Source: Peptostreptococcaceae bacterium
GTDB taxonomy: Bacteria; Bacillota; Clostridia; Peptostreptococcales; Filifactoraceae
Direction of reading: 5' to 3'
DNA length: 47,540 nucleotides
Assembly (NCBI GenBank): GCA_030532905.1
Contig: JAUNKE010000009.1
Span: 1 to 47,540 of the forward strand
The notes under the pieces are model-generated. The model saw only the letters and a program-made list of their open reading frames with translations, had not been told where the DNA came from and searched no databases. The first letter of the stretch is position 1, and each line of letters starts with the position of its first letter. Made by a program: the position numbers and the translations under genes. Below are positions 1 to 8,668 of the stretch, in pieces.

Positions 1-415
1 ATATACGCAACTTTAACTATACACAACTTTACTTTCTTGATGACAGTCTGACTCTATGACGAAGAAACAGTTTTACTATCTTGATATCATATCTGGCTTT
101 ATCGCAAAAAACTTTTTAATTTTTCATAGAATACCCAAATCACACAAACAGTCTTACTTTCTTCATAATAGACGCTATCTTACACAAAGCGCTTTGCTCT
201 TCCAAAACTATATTCCACTATACACAAACCGTTTTAATTTTTCAAAGGTTGCTGCTCTATGATACACCAACCGCTTTATTCATATAATATTTTATGCCGC
301 TATACACAAACCGTTTTAATTTCTCATAGATTGCCGATCTATGATACATAAACCGCTTTATTCATATAATATTTATGCCGCTATACACAAGCAGTTTTGC
401 TCTAATAGAATTCTA
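1..415. repeat. Degenerate ~40 bp tandem repeat array, truncated by window edge
   Basis: About ten imperfect units of 39-43 bp follow one another, each opening with a version of CTATACACAAACCGTTTTA. The clearest are at 218, 257, 300, 339 and 381. Units 218-299 and 300-380 form an almost identical ~81 bp higher-order pair, in which a CTATACACAAACC half alternates with a CTATGATACATAAACC half. Units further left are more decayed. There is no conserved direct repeat with unique spacers, so this is not CRISPR. The 68-codon open frame across it is compositionally repeat-derived and I do not call it a gene. Function unknown. Confidence 0.6.
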
Positions 416-442
416 CAGACAATCAATTTTTTATATGCGTTT

Positions 443-515
443 GAAAAACAAAGCACAGATGTCCCCTCCCCGAAAGTCGAAACTGAATCCGACGATTGAG
501 GAGCGGTACATCTGC
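443..515 (-). terminator. Probable terminator of the nqr operon
   Basis: About 20 nt beyond the nqrF stop, GCACAGATGT (453-462) pairs with ACATCTGC (508-515). The pairing is extended by a CCCTCC/GGAG segment and an inner GTCG/CGAC helix. Read on the minus strand, the helix is followed by TTTGTTTTT. The stem is long and imperfect, but its position and T tract fit intrinsic termination. Confidence 0.55.
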
Positions 516-535
516 AACAGTTCTGTTTTGAAGTC

Positions 536-1636
536 TTAAAACTTGTCGTATAGAATATCTTCCTCCGCGAGACCTTTTTGTTTCAGCAAATCGACCACCG
601 AGTCAATCATCACGCCGCTACCGCAAAGATATGCTTCACAATCCGGACCGTTATCGATGTATTTTTGAATCGCATCGGTAACACGACCGCGCTCGCCTGC
701 CCAGCTCCCGCCTTCCGGAACTCTCGAAAGACAAGGTACATATTTGAAATTCGGCAACTCTCTCTGCAATTCTTCAAATTCTTCGCCGAAAAATAATTCA
801 TCTTCTACTTTTGCACCGTAAAAGAAAGTCGCTTTTCTGTGCGTCAACTTTTCTTCTCGCATATATCGCAAAATCGAAAGAATCGGCGCCATTCCCGTAC
901 CGATTGCAACCATTACCATCTCCTTGTCGTTTTCACGATAGTAGAAATCGCCGTACGGACCGACCACAGTTACTTTCTGGTCGGCATGTAGATGGTAGTG
1001 CACATAAGACGACACAATCCCCTCCGGCACATGACCGATTAGCAATCCCACCTGATTTTTATCATTGGGGGATGACGCGATGGAATAAGCACGATAAACT
1101 TCTTCCGACGAGCCTTTATATTTTTTGCTCATCAACTGGATATATTGCCCCGGCTTAAAGTTGATTTCTTTTCCTTCCGGCAACTGCATAATCAAATTCT
1201 TGATGGTATCCGTCACATTTTCATTGGAAAGAACGGTATAATCATATTGTTTTACATTGAATAATTCTTCATCAATCTCAATCTTGAGGTCATTTTTCAC
1301 TTTCACCTGACAAGACAGGCGAACATGATCTTTCTCCTCATCCTTCGTAATAAAACTTTCTTCGGTCGGCAGAATCGGTCCCGCGCCCTCCAGCACTTTT
1401 ACCTTACAAAAGCCGCAACTTCCTTTTCCACCGCATGCGGAAGGAATAAAAATCTCATTGTCCACAAGCAGAGACAACAAAGTGGAGCCTCCGCGAACAT
1501 CGAGAGTCTTTTCATTATTAATGGTAATTTTGACATCACCGTAGTCATTCACCGTTTTGTTTGCCACCGTAATCAACAATGTGAGAATTGATGAAATCGC
1601 TGTGATGACAACCACCGTTGTTATTACATGTCCCAT
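536..1636 (-). CDS. nqrF: Na+-translocating NADH:quinone reductase subunit F
   Basis: NqrF is the electron-input subunit of Na+-NQR. It oxidises NADH at a flavin domain and passes electrons through FAD and a 2Fe-2S cluster into the membrane complex. The 366-residue protein has one N-terminal membrane helix (about 4-26), a plant-type ferredoxin domain with Cys68, Cys74, Cys77 and Cys109, the FAD-binding motif RAYS (182-185), and an NAD-binding GTGMAP (246-251). It ends in the usual ferredoxin-reductase tail with a terminal Phe. It is slightly shorter than typical NqrF (about 400). It is last in the nqrBCDEF order, and AGGAGG precedes the ATG. NqrF is absent from Rnf complexes, so it identifies the cluster as NQR. 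Confidence 0.93.
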   Translation of the reverse strand: MGHVITTVVVITAISSILTLLITVANKTVNDYGDVKITINNEKTLDVRGGSTLLSLLVDNEIFIPSACGGKGSCGFCKVKVLEGAGPILPTEESFITKDEEKDHVRLSCQVKVKNDLKIEIDEELFNVKQYDYTVLSNENVTDTIKNLIMQLPEGKEINFKPGQYIQLMSKKYKGSSEEVYRAYSIASSPNDKNQVGLLIGHVPEGIVSSYVHYHLHADQKVTVVGPYGDFYYRENDKEMVMVAIGTGMAPILSILRYMREEKLTHRKATFFYGAKVEDELFFGEEFEELQRELPNFKYVPCLSRVPEGGSWAGERGRVTDAIQKYIDNGPDCEAYLCGSGVMIDSVVDLLKQKGLAEEDILYDKF

Positions 1637-1644
1637 AAATCCTC

Positions 1645-2232
1645 CTATTGAATTTGCACAATGCCCGAAAAACCGATGAACGCAAGCGCCATGATTCCGG
1701 TAATAATCAAAGTGATACCTGCATCTTCCAATCCTCTCGGCAATTTGTTCTTTTTAATTTTTTGTCGAATCCCCGCCATTGCGGAAATCGCCAGCGTCCA
1801 TCCGATTCCCGAGCCGACGCCGAACGCGAGAGATTGAACAAAATTGTAATCACGAATAATCATAAACAAGCTCACACCAAGCACCGCACAATTCACCGTA
1901 ATCAGCGGCAGGAAGATACCCAATGCGTAGTACAGTGTTGGAAAATATCGGTCAACCACCATTTCCACCAATTGCACGAAGGCGGCAATCGAAATGATGA
2001 ATACGATAAAACGAAAATTTTCCAAACCGAAAGGTACGAGCAAGTAGTAATATATAAAATAATTTATAATCGTCGTAAGCGTAATGACAAAAGTCACCGC
2101 AATCCCGAGACTGTAAGAGGTTTTAATTTCTTTGGAAACCGCAATGAAGGAGCACATTCCCAAAAAGTTTGATAATATCATATTGTTAGTAAAAATCGCC
2201 GCAAACAATATGACCATAGGACTGATGGACAT
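1645..2232 (-). CDS. nqrE: Na+-NQR subunit E
   Basis: A 195-residue integral membrane subunit of the NqrDE/RnfAE family with about six membrane segments. Cys27 and Cys115 lie in the two symmetry-related helices (around LGMCSF and TVNCAV). In characterised NQR the equivalent cysteines of NqrD and NqrE hold an iron centre between the subunits. The start overlaps the nqrD stop by one base, which implies coupled translation. The TAG stop is itself part of the AGGAGG ribosome site of nqrF. RnfA is the paralogous alternative, but the neighbouring nqrF decides the name. Confidence 0.9.
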   Translation of the reverse strand: MSISPMVILFAAIFTNNMILSNFLGMCSFIAVSKEIKTSYSLGIAVTFVITLTTIINYFIYYYLLVPFGLENFRFIVFIISIAAFVQLVEMVVDRYFPTLYYALGIFLPLITVNCAVLGVSLFMIIRDYNFVQSLAFGVGSGIGWTLAISAMAGIRQKIKKNKLPRGLEDAGITLIITGIMALAFIGFSGIVQIQ

Positions 2233-2846
2233 TATGCTTTCCCTCCTTTCGTTTCAGCTTTTTGAGCGATACGGTTTTGAGAAACCCAGATGATGACCGC
2301 AAGTACAAAAAATGCAGATGGCGGCATAATCATCAAAGTCCAATTCACAAATCCTTCCGGCATAACATGAATGCCGAAGATGGAGCCGAAGCCCAAAAAC
2401 TCACGCGCGAATGCGATGATTAACAGAACCATGGTATAGCCTCCGCCATAAGCAATTCCATCGACGAAAGATTCCGTCGGCGAATTATTCTGTGCAAAAG
2501 CTTCACAACGACCCATGATGATACAGTTGGTGATAATCAAACCGACATAAGGTCCCAAAGCCTTGCTCATATCCGGCCAATACGCTTTCAAAAAAACATC
2601 CATCATAATAACGAAGAATGAAATTATGAAAGTCTGCACAATCATTCGAATATGTTTCGGCGTATAAGAGCGCAGGAGCGCCACCAAAAATTCCGAGCAA
2701 GCCGTCGTCAACATCAGACCCAAGCCCATAACGAGCGAGTTCATCATCAAGTTGGTGACAGCAAGCGATGAACAAATACCCAAAATCTGAACCAGCACGG
2801 GATTGTCCGTAATAAATCCGCGCTGCATGATATCTTTAATCTTCAT
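2232..2846 (-). CDS. nqrD: Na+-NQR subunit D
   Basis: A 204-residue polytopic membrane protein of the NqrD/RnfE family, homologous in fold to its neighbour NqrE and expected to pack against it in inverted topology. Cys25 (in LGICSS) and Cys108 (in ITNCII) correspond to the iron-ligating cysteines known for the family. The motif around NCIIMGRCEAFA is a family signature. It lies two bases downstream of nqrC and overlaps nqrE by one base, so the genes are tightly coupled. Length and hydropathy match the family. Confidence 0.9.
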   Translation of the reverse strand: MKIKDIMQRGFITDNPVLVQILGICSSLAVTNLMMNSLVMGLGLMLTTACSEFLVALLRSYTPKHIRMIVQTFIISFFVIMMDVFLKAYWPDMSKALGPYVGLIITNCIIMGRCEAFAQNNSPTESFVDGIAYGGGYTMVLLIIAFAREFLGFGSIFGIHVMPEGFVNWTLMIMPPSAFFVLAVIIWVSQNRIAQKAETKGGKA

Positions 2847-2848
2847 AC

Positions 2849-3487
2849 TTACTCTCCCCCCTTAAAATTTTCTATGATGACGGCAACATTCTCGTTGAGC
2901 AAATCTCTCATCGATGCCGAAGTCAAAGTTGCTCCGGTAATCCCGTCGATATTTGCATTTGCGCTCGGAGGATATTCAAAGAACTTTCCATCCTTCGCAC
3001 TCAGCTCGATATCGCGAAACTGTTCTTTGTACCAGTCCTCTTCGATTCGTCCGCCCAGCCCCGGAGTCTCACTGTGCGCAATAATGTCCATGCCGATGGT
3101 ATGTTTCAACTCCGCATCCATCGCGACCAATCCGTCGACCGTTCCCCAAAGCGCCTTTCCCGTTACCGGAAACGCATAAGCCTTCACCTGTTCATTTTCT
3201 TTATAAATATAATAATTCGGCTCCGTCGAAATCGACTTCGTTTCCATAAAATCGATCGGCTTCACCTCAACATGTTCCTTAAAAATTTCTTCCGCTTGCT
3301 CCGGGCTATCGAACGGAACATTCATCGCATACAGCAACTTTTGATGAAAAATCGCCTCTTGTTGTAATTTAATCTTCTCCTTCGTCGCAAAATCCAGCAA
3401 CGCCAATATCAAAACCATCACGAAGGCGAGAATTGTCATAAAGACAATCGGATACCAAAGCGTATCATTTCTTGAACCTTTAGCCAT
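2849..3487 (-). CDS. nqrC: Na+-NQR subunit C, covalent FMN protein
   Basis: NqrC carries a covalently bound FMN on a periplasm-facing (here extracellular) domain and relays electrons within Na+-NQR. The protein has one N-terminal membrane helix, the FMN-domain hallmark ETPGLGGRIE, and the flavinylation motif TGATLTS near the C terminus. The last Thr of that motif is the expected attachment site. I start it at 3487 (212 aa): this ATG has a GGGGGCGG ribosome site and overlaps the nqrB stop by 8 bases. An in-frame upstream codon at 3520 would add 11 basic residues inside nqrB and lacks a ribosome site. Attachment also needs an ApbE-type flavin transferase, which is not in this window. Confidence 0.88.
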   Translation of the reverse strand: MAKGSRNDTLWYPIVFMTILAFVMVLILALLDFATKEKIKLQQEAIFHQKLLYAMNVPFDSPEQAEEIFKEHVEVKPIDFMETKSISTEPNYYIYKENEQVKAYAFPVTGKALWGTVDGLVAMDAELKHTIGMDIIAHSETPGLGGRIEEDWYKEQFRDIELSAKDGKFFEYPPSANANIDGITGATLTSASMRDLLNENVAVIIENFKGGE

Positions 3488-4451
3488 TGGAAACCGCCCC
3501 CTTCTTTTTCTTTCCGTCATTGTACTGTCTTACCATTTCATCAATCAGCGGAACGAAAGTGTTCGCAATCAAAATCGCAAACATCATCCCTTCTGCAAAC
3601 AAAGAAAAACTTCGAATGATGAAAGTCACAACCCCGACGATGATTCCGTAAATCCATTTGCCTTCTTTCGTCGATGCCGCCGAAACCGGATCCGTCGCCA
3701 TAAATGCCGCGCCGAAGAGAAATCCTCCGCTGAGCAAACCGTGAATCGCCGGCATAAATTGCGTATCCGAAACGAATCCGATCGCAAAACTCGCGCCGAC
3801 AAATCCAATCGCACAGGCAGCCATAATCTGCCAAGAAGCCGTTTTTTTGTAAATCAAATAAGCCGCCCCGAGAATAATGAGCACCTTGCTCGTCTCTCCC
3901 ATAACGCCGGCTACATTTCCAAGCAATAGTTGCGGGATATCCGACACCATCGCTTCACTTCGAAAAAGATTCAGCGGAGTCGCGGTAGTAATCACTTCGA
4001 CCGCCGGATTGAGCCATTTGACAAATCCTCCCGGAAAACCGGATGATGCCTGCGTCCAATCAATCGTCATAAAGTTCGGGAAGCACACATAGACAAATGC
4101 GCGCGCCACCAAGGCAGGATTGAACACATTCTTTGCAAAACCGCCGAATGCCATTTTGCCGAAAACGACACCGAATACGATGCCCACAATCGCAATCCAA
4201 TAAGGAATCGACGGCGGTAAGGTCAGCGTGTATAAAATAGCAGTCACAAAGACCGCTTCGGTCACCGGCTTTTTATCTTTTCGAACAAAAAAATATTCTG
4301 TCAAAAAAGCAAACACAATCACCACTGCTTGCACAGCGAGTGTTCGCCAGCCATAAAAAAAGATGGAAACAACTACGATGGGACAAAGTGCAATCAGCAC
4401 ATTCGTCATCATCTTTTGCCTCTGAATGAGTTTTTTCAATTCCAATCTCAT
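3480..4451 (-). CDS. nqrB: Na+-NQR subunit B, covalent FMN membrane protein
   Basis: NqrB is the main ion-translocating membrane subunit and carries a covalent FMN. The sequence has NqrB-type signatures: TLPPSIPYW (77-85), GKMAFGGFAKNVFNPAL (98-114), TTATPL with the likely flavin Thr158, FMATDPVSA and EGMMFAILIANTFVPLID. At 323 residues it is nearer RnfD length than typical NqrB (around 400). The deficit lies at the N terminus, which begins directly with the membrane region. A GGGGGG ribosome site precedes the ATG. It is the first gene of the cluster. No nqrA lies upstream, where 422 bp of non-coding DNA separates it from a PucR regulator. Confidence 0.88.
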   Translation of the reverse strand: MRLELKKLIQRQKMMTNVLIALCPIVVVSIFFYGWRTLAVQAVVIVFAFLTEYFFVRKDKKPVTEAVFVTAILYTLTLPPSIPYWIAIVGIVFGVVFGKMAFGGFAKNVFNPALVARAFVYVCFPNFMTIDWTQASSGFPGGFVKWLNPAVEVITTATPLNLFRSEAMVSDIPQLLLGNVAGVMGETSKVLIILGAAYLIYKKTASWQIMAACAIGFVGASFAIGFVSDTQFMPAIHGLLSGGFLFGAAFMATDPVSAASTKEGKWIYGIIVGVVTFIIRSFSLFAEGMMFAILIANTFVPLIDEMVRQYNDGKKKKGAVSNG

Positions 4452-4873
4452 CCCCCCTATTCTACCTAAAATTATTACCTCATTTCATTCTACCACATTT
4501 CTCACGAAAATATTGGATATTATTCAAAATCATTTATTTTTTTCTCACAATTTTATTTGTCATATCGTAAACCAAAAAATGCGCAGCAAAATATCACCAC
4601 GCAATTTAATGTATAATACAATTGTAAAGAAATTATGAGCAAAATATTTTCAGAAGCCGAACTGAAAAACATTATGTCTATGAAATACAAACACAAGAAA
4701 TGGAAATTTTGAGTACAAAGCAGTCTCGAAATATGCATCCGAAAAATTTCAGCCAAATTTTCAAAAGCGAGTCGGGCTTGAAATCATCTCCGAGATAGAG
4801 ATAATCTCCAAGTAAAGCCGAACCGGATTCCTATCAAGCTCAATTCCGTTTTCGTCTATGTCAATTTTCGAAA
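4452..4873. other. Non-coding gap upstream of nqrB
   Basis: This AT-rich 422 bp gap should hold the nqr promoter on the minus strand. TAGAAT elements (minus, about 4487-4492) are possible -10 boxes, but I see no convincing -35. On the plus strand from 4635 a short ATG frame and a second frame after it read like amino-acid-coding sequence broken by stops, possibly an eroded gene. No nqrA is recognisable here. Confidence 0.4.
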
Positions 4874-6505
4874 TCAATCCAAACTCAAATATTGAAGCAA
4901 AATCGTCAAACGAAGTCGAGCGACATAATTTTCCCATTCAATGTCAACCAATTGAGTCGCTCTCTCGATTCGTTTGCGAATCGTATTGATATGAACAAAC
5001 ATCTTATCCGCCGTCAAACTGTAATTCATATTGTTCTCAAGATAAATTTTCAGCGTTTTAAGAATTTCAACATTGCGCTCGTCCTCAAGTATCGCTCGAT
5101 ATGAGCTCAGCATCTTTTCAAGCTCGTCGGACGGAATGTCGAGCCATACCATCGGACCCAGCTGCTCATAAGTCCAAATATCATTTCGAGGATATAGCAA
5201 CTTGCCCATCTCCATAATTCTGCGGCATTTGTTGATGGTGTTTTTGATTTCCGACAATGATTTTTCTTCACAGCAGATGCTGAACTGCAGTGACAACGCC
5301 GGAATTTTTCCTTGAACATACTTTTGAAAATCACGAATCAGCTCCTCCACGCGACGATTTTTGACAAAATCGCCATTCTCCGAATCCAAGAGAAGCAACC
5401 CTTCATTCTCATCTAAAAACGCAACCCTTCCTTTATTATATAGATTGCTTTGCTCCAACGCATCCACAAATTCTTTACGATAATCGCGAGCGGACATTTC
5501 AACATTCATCTGTTGAAACAAAATGCAAACGGATTTTTTGTGAATATCAATCCCCTGAATATTGGCTTGCGAAACCAATCGACTCATATCGCTTCCTTTA
5601 TAACTGAGCGCAAATAAAATATAATTTTCAAAACCGATATTGCCGATATTGCGCGCAAACATCATCTGCTCATACAGATTTTGCAACATCAAAAAAGCAA
5701 TCCGAATCGCATATTCGTCATAAAAGTCGATGAACTCCTTGGATTCCATCACGACAAAATACGCCTGAACGATTCCGCTCATCACAATGGGCATGATAAT
5801 CCAACTCACTCGCGGCTCGTCCGAATTGGCGGGATTGACCAAGCGATAGCGACTCATATTGATATAGTCGCACAGCGTATGTTTGGTAAATTCCTTGCTC
5901 GGACTCCAATAGTCGCTCTCCCGCAAATCGTAATATTTGGTAATCTTGCTGAAATTATCGGAGCTGTAATAGGATTTATTTTCATTCACATCGAATAAAA
6001 AAGCCGGAAACTGCATCTCAATTTCAACCGCTTGCAAAATCCGTTTGATTTTGTGCACCTTATAGGATTCCGACGGTTGAAAAGCCTCTCCTCCTTGAAT
6101 TCGAAAACGCCTTATCGTACGATTCATCACCGCCGTGTTGATTTGGTTCATCACATCCATCCACGGAATTGAAAACGGCATGCTGATAAGCGGGATTTCA
6201 TATTGCTCAAAAAGCGCCACGATGTCTTCGGGAATTTTTTCCAAATAACGCCCCCGCTTGACCATAAAAGCGGAGCACTCCGACAAAGAGCCTTCCTGAA
6301 ACGCTTTTTGAAGACAATCCGGCTCTTTCAAAATCACATAGCCCGATGACATGATGAGTTCTTTGCCTCTCGACCAACGCGGTGCGTCCGGCGCCTCCAA
6401 GACGGTGATTCCCTGAATCTCTTTATGCAATCCTTTTTTGCCCGCCAGCACATGAAAGTCTTTGAAGTATTCCATTTTCAGTAATTCAGAAACCGCTATT
6501 CCCAT
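4874..6505 (-). CDS. PucR-family transcriptional regulator
   Basis: A 543-residue regulator with an N-terminal PucR-type sensory domain (about residues 1-125), a central GGDEF-like/unassigned region, and a C-terminal PucR helix-turn-helix (about the last 60 residues, including NYSLTADKMFVHINTIRKRI). PucR proteins usually activate catabolic genes for purines, amino acids or related nitrogen compounds. The start at 6505 is chosen because AAAGGAG lies six bases before that ATG. A TTG at 6523 would place the ribosome site inside the gene. It directly follows the M20 amidohydrolase-transporter cluster on the same strand, so those genes are its likely targets. That is inferred from context. Confidence 0.85.
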   Translation of the reverse strand: MGIAVSELLKMEYFKDFHVLAGKKGLHKEIQGITVLEAPDAPRWSRGKELIMSSGYVILKEPDCLQKAFQEGSLSECSAFMVKRGRYLEKIPEDIVALFEQYEIPLISMPFSIPWMDVMNQINTAVMNRTIRRFRIQGGEAFQPSESYKVHKIKRILQAVEIEMQFPAFLFDVNENKSYYSSDNFSKITKYYDLRESDYWSPSKEFTKHTLCDYINMSRYRLVNPANSDEPRVSWIIMPIVMSGIVQAYFVVMESKEFIDFYDEYAIRIAFLMLQNLYEQMMFARNIGNIGFENYILFALSYKGSDMSRLVSQANIQGIDIHKKSVCILFQQMNVEMSARDYRKEFVDALEQSNLYNKGRVAFLDENEGLLLLDSENGDFVKNRRVEELIRDFQKYVQGKIPALSLQFSICCEEKSLSEIKNTINKCRRIMEMGKLLYPRNDIWTYEQLGPMVWLDIPSDELEKMLSSYRAILEDERNVEILKTLKIYLENNMNYSLTADKMFVHINTIRKRIERATQLVDIEWENYVARLRLTILLQYLSLD

Positions 6506-6544
6506 AATGTTCTCCTTTGCCAAACGAATACTTTTTTAAAGTGT

Positions 6545-6582
6545 AACACCCGACTTCTTTTGATGTCAAGAAATCGGGTGTC
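6545..6582 (-). terminator. Hairpin between amidohydrolase gene and pucR-type gene
   Basis: ACACCCGA(C)TTCTT and AAG(A)AATCGGGTGT form a strong stem five bases beyond the amidohydrolase stop. The T tract on the minus strand is poor and it is slightly better on the plus strand. It could attenuate read-through into the regulator rather than stop it fully. Confidence 0.5.
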
Positions 6583-6586
6583 TTTA

Positions 6587-7954
6587 TTATTCATTATACA
6601 TCGGTTTATATTCTTCGGTCTTGCGCTCGTCAAATTCTTTCTTCAGCCGAGATACCAAATCCGGTTTTGTCAGCAAATCGTAAGCGATGCCCGCAAAAAC
6701 CTTCGCCGCATGCATTGCGCCTTTCTTACCGAGCGTCGATCCGTTTGCCGCCGTCGCCTGCCAAGTATGAGGCGATACGCCGATCGGCCAACATACCGAG
6801 GTGAAGAAACAAGTCGGCATGATGTAGCTCACATCCCCCGAATCCGAAGAACCGCTCACTTCAAACGCCTTCCACAAATCTCGCTCGCCGACACCCGAAA
6901 ACATCGGACTGTCGCTTTGTTGAAGTTGCTCCTGCTCATTTTTCACAATGTCAGGCGCAACGCTGTCCTGTAAAGCCTGCGCAAATTCCAATTCTTCCTC
7001 GGTATATGTCGGACTGCCGATCTCCACCAAGTTGTCATGCGTGATATCCGCAAAAAGTCGGTGCTCTTTCAATTCGCAACAACCGCATTCCACTTTGATA
7101 TCCACTTCCGTTTCCGTCATCAACGCGGCACCCTGCGCAATCTTTTTGATGCGCTCCAAAATTTCTCTCACCTGACTGATTTTCGGTGCACGAACAAAAT
7201 ACCATGCACTCGCTCTGTCCGGTACAATATTGGGCGCGAACCCGCCGCTGTCCACCGCATAATGAATTCTGGCTTTCGGCGTGACATGCTCGCGCAGATA
7301 ATTGCTGCCGACATTCATCAACTCAACCGCATCCAAAGCACTTCTTCCTCTTTCGGGTGCAAATCCCGCATGCGAAGTCACTCCTTTGAAGAAAAATCGC
7401 GCCGATGCATTAGCGATAAACGCTTTGTCATAAGCCGCATTCAAACTCATCGGATGCCATGACAAAGCCACATCGCAGCCGTCAAACATTTTGTGATAAG
7501 CCATTTTCACTTTACCGCTGAGCAATTCTTCCTCCGGACAACCGTAAAAGCGAATCGTCCCCGACATATTGCCGCTCTCCAAAAATCTTTTGATGGCGAT
7601 TGCTCCGAGCGCAGCGGCGGTTCCAAGCAAATTATGACCGCATCCGTGCCCCGCACCGCCTTCAACAACCGGCTCTTTGCTCGTGCCGACTTTCTGAGAT
7701 AATCCCGGCAATGCATCGTATTCACCGAGAATGGCGATAACCGGACTCCCGCTTCCGTACTCCGCATAAAAAGCATGCTCCAGATTTTCTTCATTCACAA
7801 TGACAAATCCTTCACTCCTGAGCATGTCGCGAAAAAGATTCGCCGATTTATTTTCATGCCCGCCAAGCTCCGGATTGTCCCAAAGCGTTTGGCAGGTTTG
7901 ATAACCCATCTCCTGAAGGCTTTCCACGATTTCAATAACATCTTTTTTTAACAT
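6587..7954 (-). CDS. M20D-family amidohydrolase, AbgB-like
   Basis: A 455-residue metallo-amidohydrolase resembling subunit B of p-aminobenzoyl-glutamate hydrolase and related M20D carboxypeptidases, which cleave N-acyl amino acids or dipeptides. Visible metal/catalytic residues are Asp80 in GEYDALPG, Cys105 and His107 in GHGCGHN, Glu141-Glu142 in PEEE, His167 in SWHP, and a late His in SPHTWQ. The dimerisation domain spans roughly residues 190-310. The ribosome site TAGGAGG overlaps the stop of the upstream membrane gene, so the two are co-translated. The substrate is not predictable. Its two membrane-gene neighbours suggest it processes an imported compound. Confidence 0.85.
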   Translation of the reverse strand: MLKKDVIEIVESLQEMGYQTCQTLWDNPELGGHENKSANLFRDMLRSEGFVIVNEENLEHAFYAEYGSGSPVIAILGEYDALPGLSQKVGTSKEPVVEGGAGHGCGHNLLGTAAALGAIAIKRFLESGNMSGTIRFYGCPEEELLSGKVKMAYHKMFDGCDVALSWHPMSLNAAYDKAFIANASARFFFKGVTSHAGFAPERGRSALDAVELMNVGSNYLREHVTPKARIHYAVDSGGFAPNIVPDRASAWYFVRAPKISQVREILERIKKIAQGAALMTETEVDIKVECGCCELKEHRLFADITHDNLVEIGSPTYTEEELEFAQALQDSVAPDIVKNEQEQLQQSDSPMFSGVGERDLWKAFEVSGSSDSGDVSYIMPTCFFTSVCWPIGVSPHTWQATAANGSTLGKKGAMHAAKVFAGIAYDLLTKPDLVSRLKKEFDERKTEEYKPMYNE

Positions 7955-7963
7955 CTTATCCTC

Positions 7964-8659
7964 CTAACCTTGCTTCGCCTGTTTCTTTTGACGGCTCAAT
8001 GTAATACCGATCGATAAGAACACGCAGGAAAGTATTCCCAAATAATTCGAAGACCCAGGAAGCCATTTGAATAATCCCGACGAAATCGCAATATTCAACA
8101 AGACACCGAATACGAAGATTCCCGCCGTCAAATTTTTCGTCTTCATTCCGAATTGGATGAGCAACGCACCGAAAAGCGCAGGCAAAAGATAATTCAAAGA
8201 CTCCGTTACCTGCGGAGGCAACATCTTTAGAATGGAACTTCCCAATATGACACCGATTGTCAAAACCGAAATATTGATGACCACCGAAACCGCCATTCCT
8301 ATCGTCGCGATGATACTTCCTTTTTCCGTACCCGGCTGCACATCCGCGGCAACCTGCGCCATACTTGCACAAGGCACACGCATATTGGAAATATTTCCCG
8401 ACAAAAACGCCATATAGGTTCCAATCGGTCCCAAAACGGAGAAATACGAAATCGGCTCAAAAATCCACAACAATCCGAAAGCACTCAAAGCAGATAACGA
8501 TGCTGTCAAAAGCGCCGCCGGTTTCGGCAAAAGACCGTAAACTACCGCCAATACAATCGCCGGCAAAAAGGAAGCCACCACGCCCAACAATCCGATTATT
8601 TTACCGATTCGATGCATACGAGGCATATATTCCTGTTCAAAAAAATTATTCTTATCCAT
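7964..8659 (-). CDS. Multi-pass membrane protein, partner of DUF5058 gene
   Basis: A 231-residue protein with about six hydrophobic segments, a short charged N terminus and a Lys/Gln-rich C terminus. I recognise no characterised domain. It sits between a DUF5058 gene and an M20 amidohydrolase with 9-base gaps on both sides and an AGGAGG ribosome site, so it is part of the same transcript. Pairing of two small polytopic proteins with a cytosolic amidohydrolase suggests a two-subunit transporter for the hydrolase substrate. That is inference from context only. Confidence 0.7.
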   Translation of the reverse strand: MDKNNFFEQEYMPRMHRIGKIIGLLGVVASFLPAIVLAVVYGLLPKPAALLTASLSALSAFGLLWIFEPISYFSVLGPIGTYMAFLSGNISNMRVPCASMAQVAADVQPGTEKGSIIATIGMAVSVVINISVLTIGVILGSSILKMLPPQVTESLNYLLPALFGALLIQFGMKTKNLTAGIFVFGVLLNIAISSGLFKWLPGSSNYLGILSCVFLSIGITLSRQKKQAKQG

Positions 8660-8668
8660 AAAGCCCTC

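Noticed and set aside
1..415. CRISPR array
   Set aside because: Units diverge throughout and no unique spacers lie between constant repeats; no cas genes nearby.
536..4451. Reading the cluster as Rnf (rnfDGEA)
   Set aside because: nqrF with a ferredoxin plus FAD/NAD reductase domain ends the cluster, NqrB-specific motifs are present, and rnfB and rnfC are absent.
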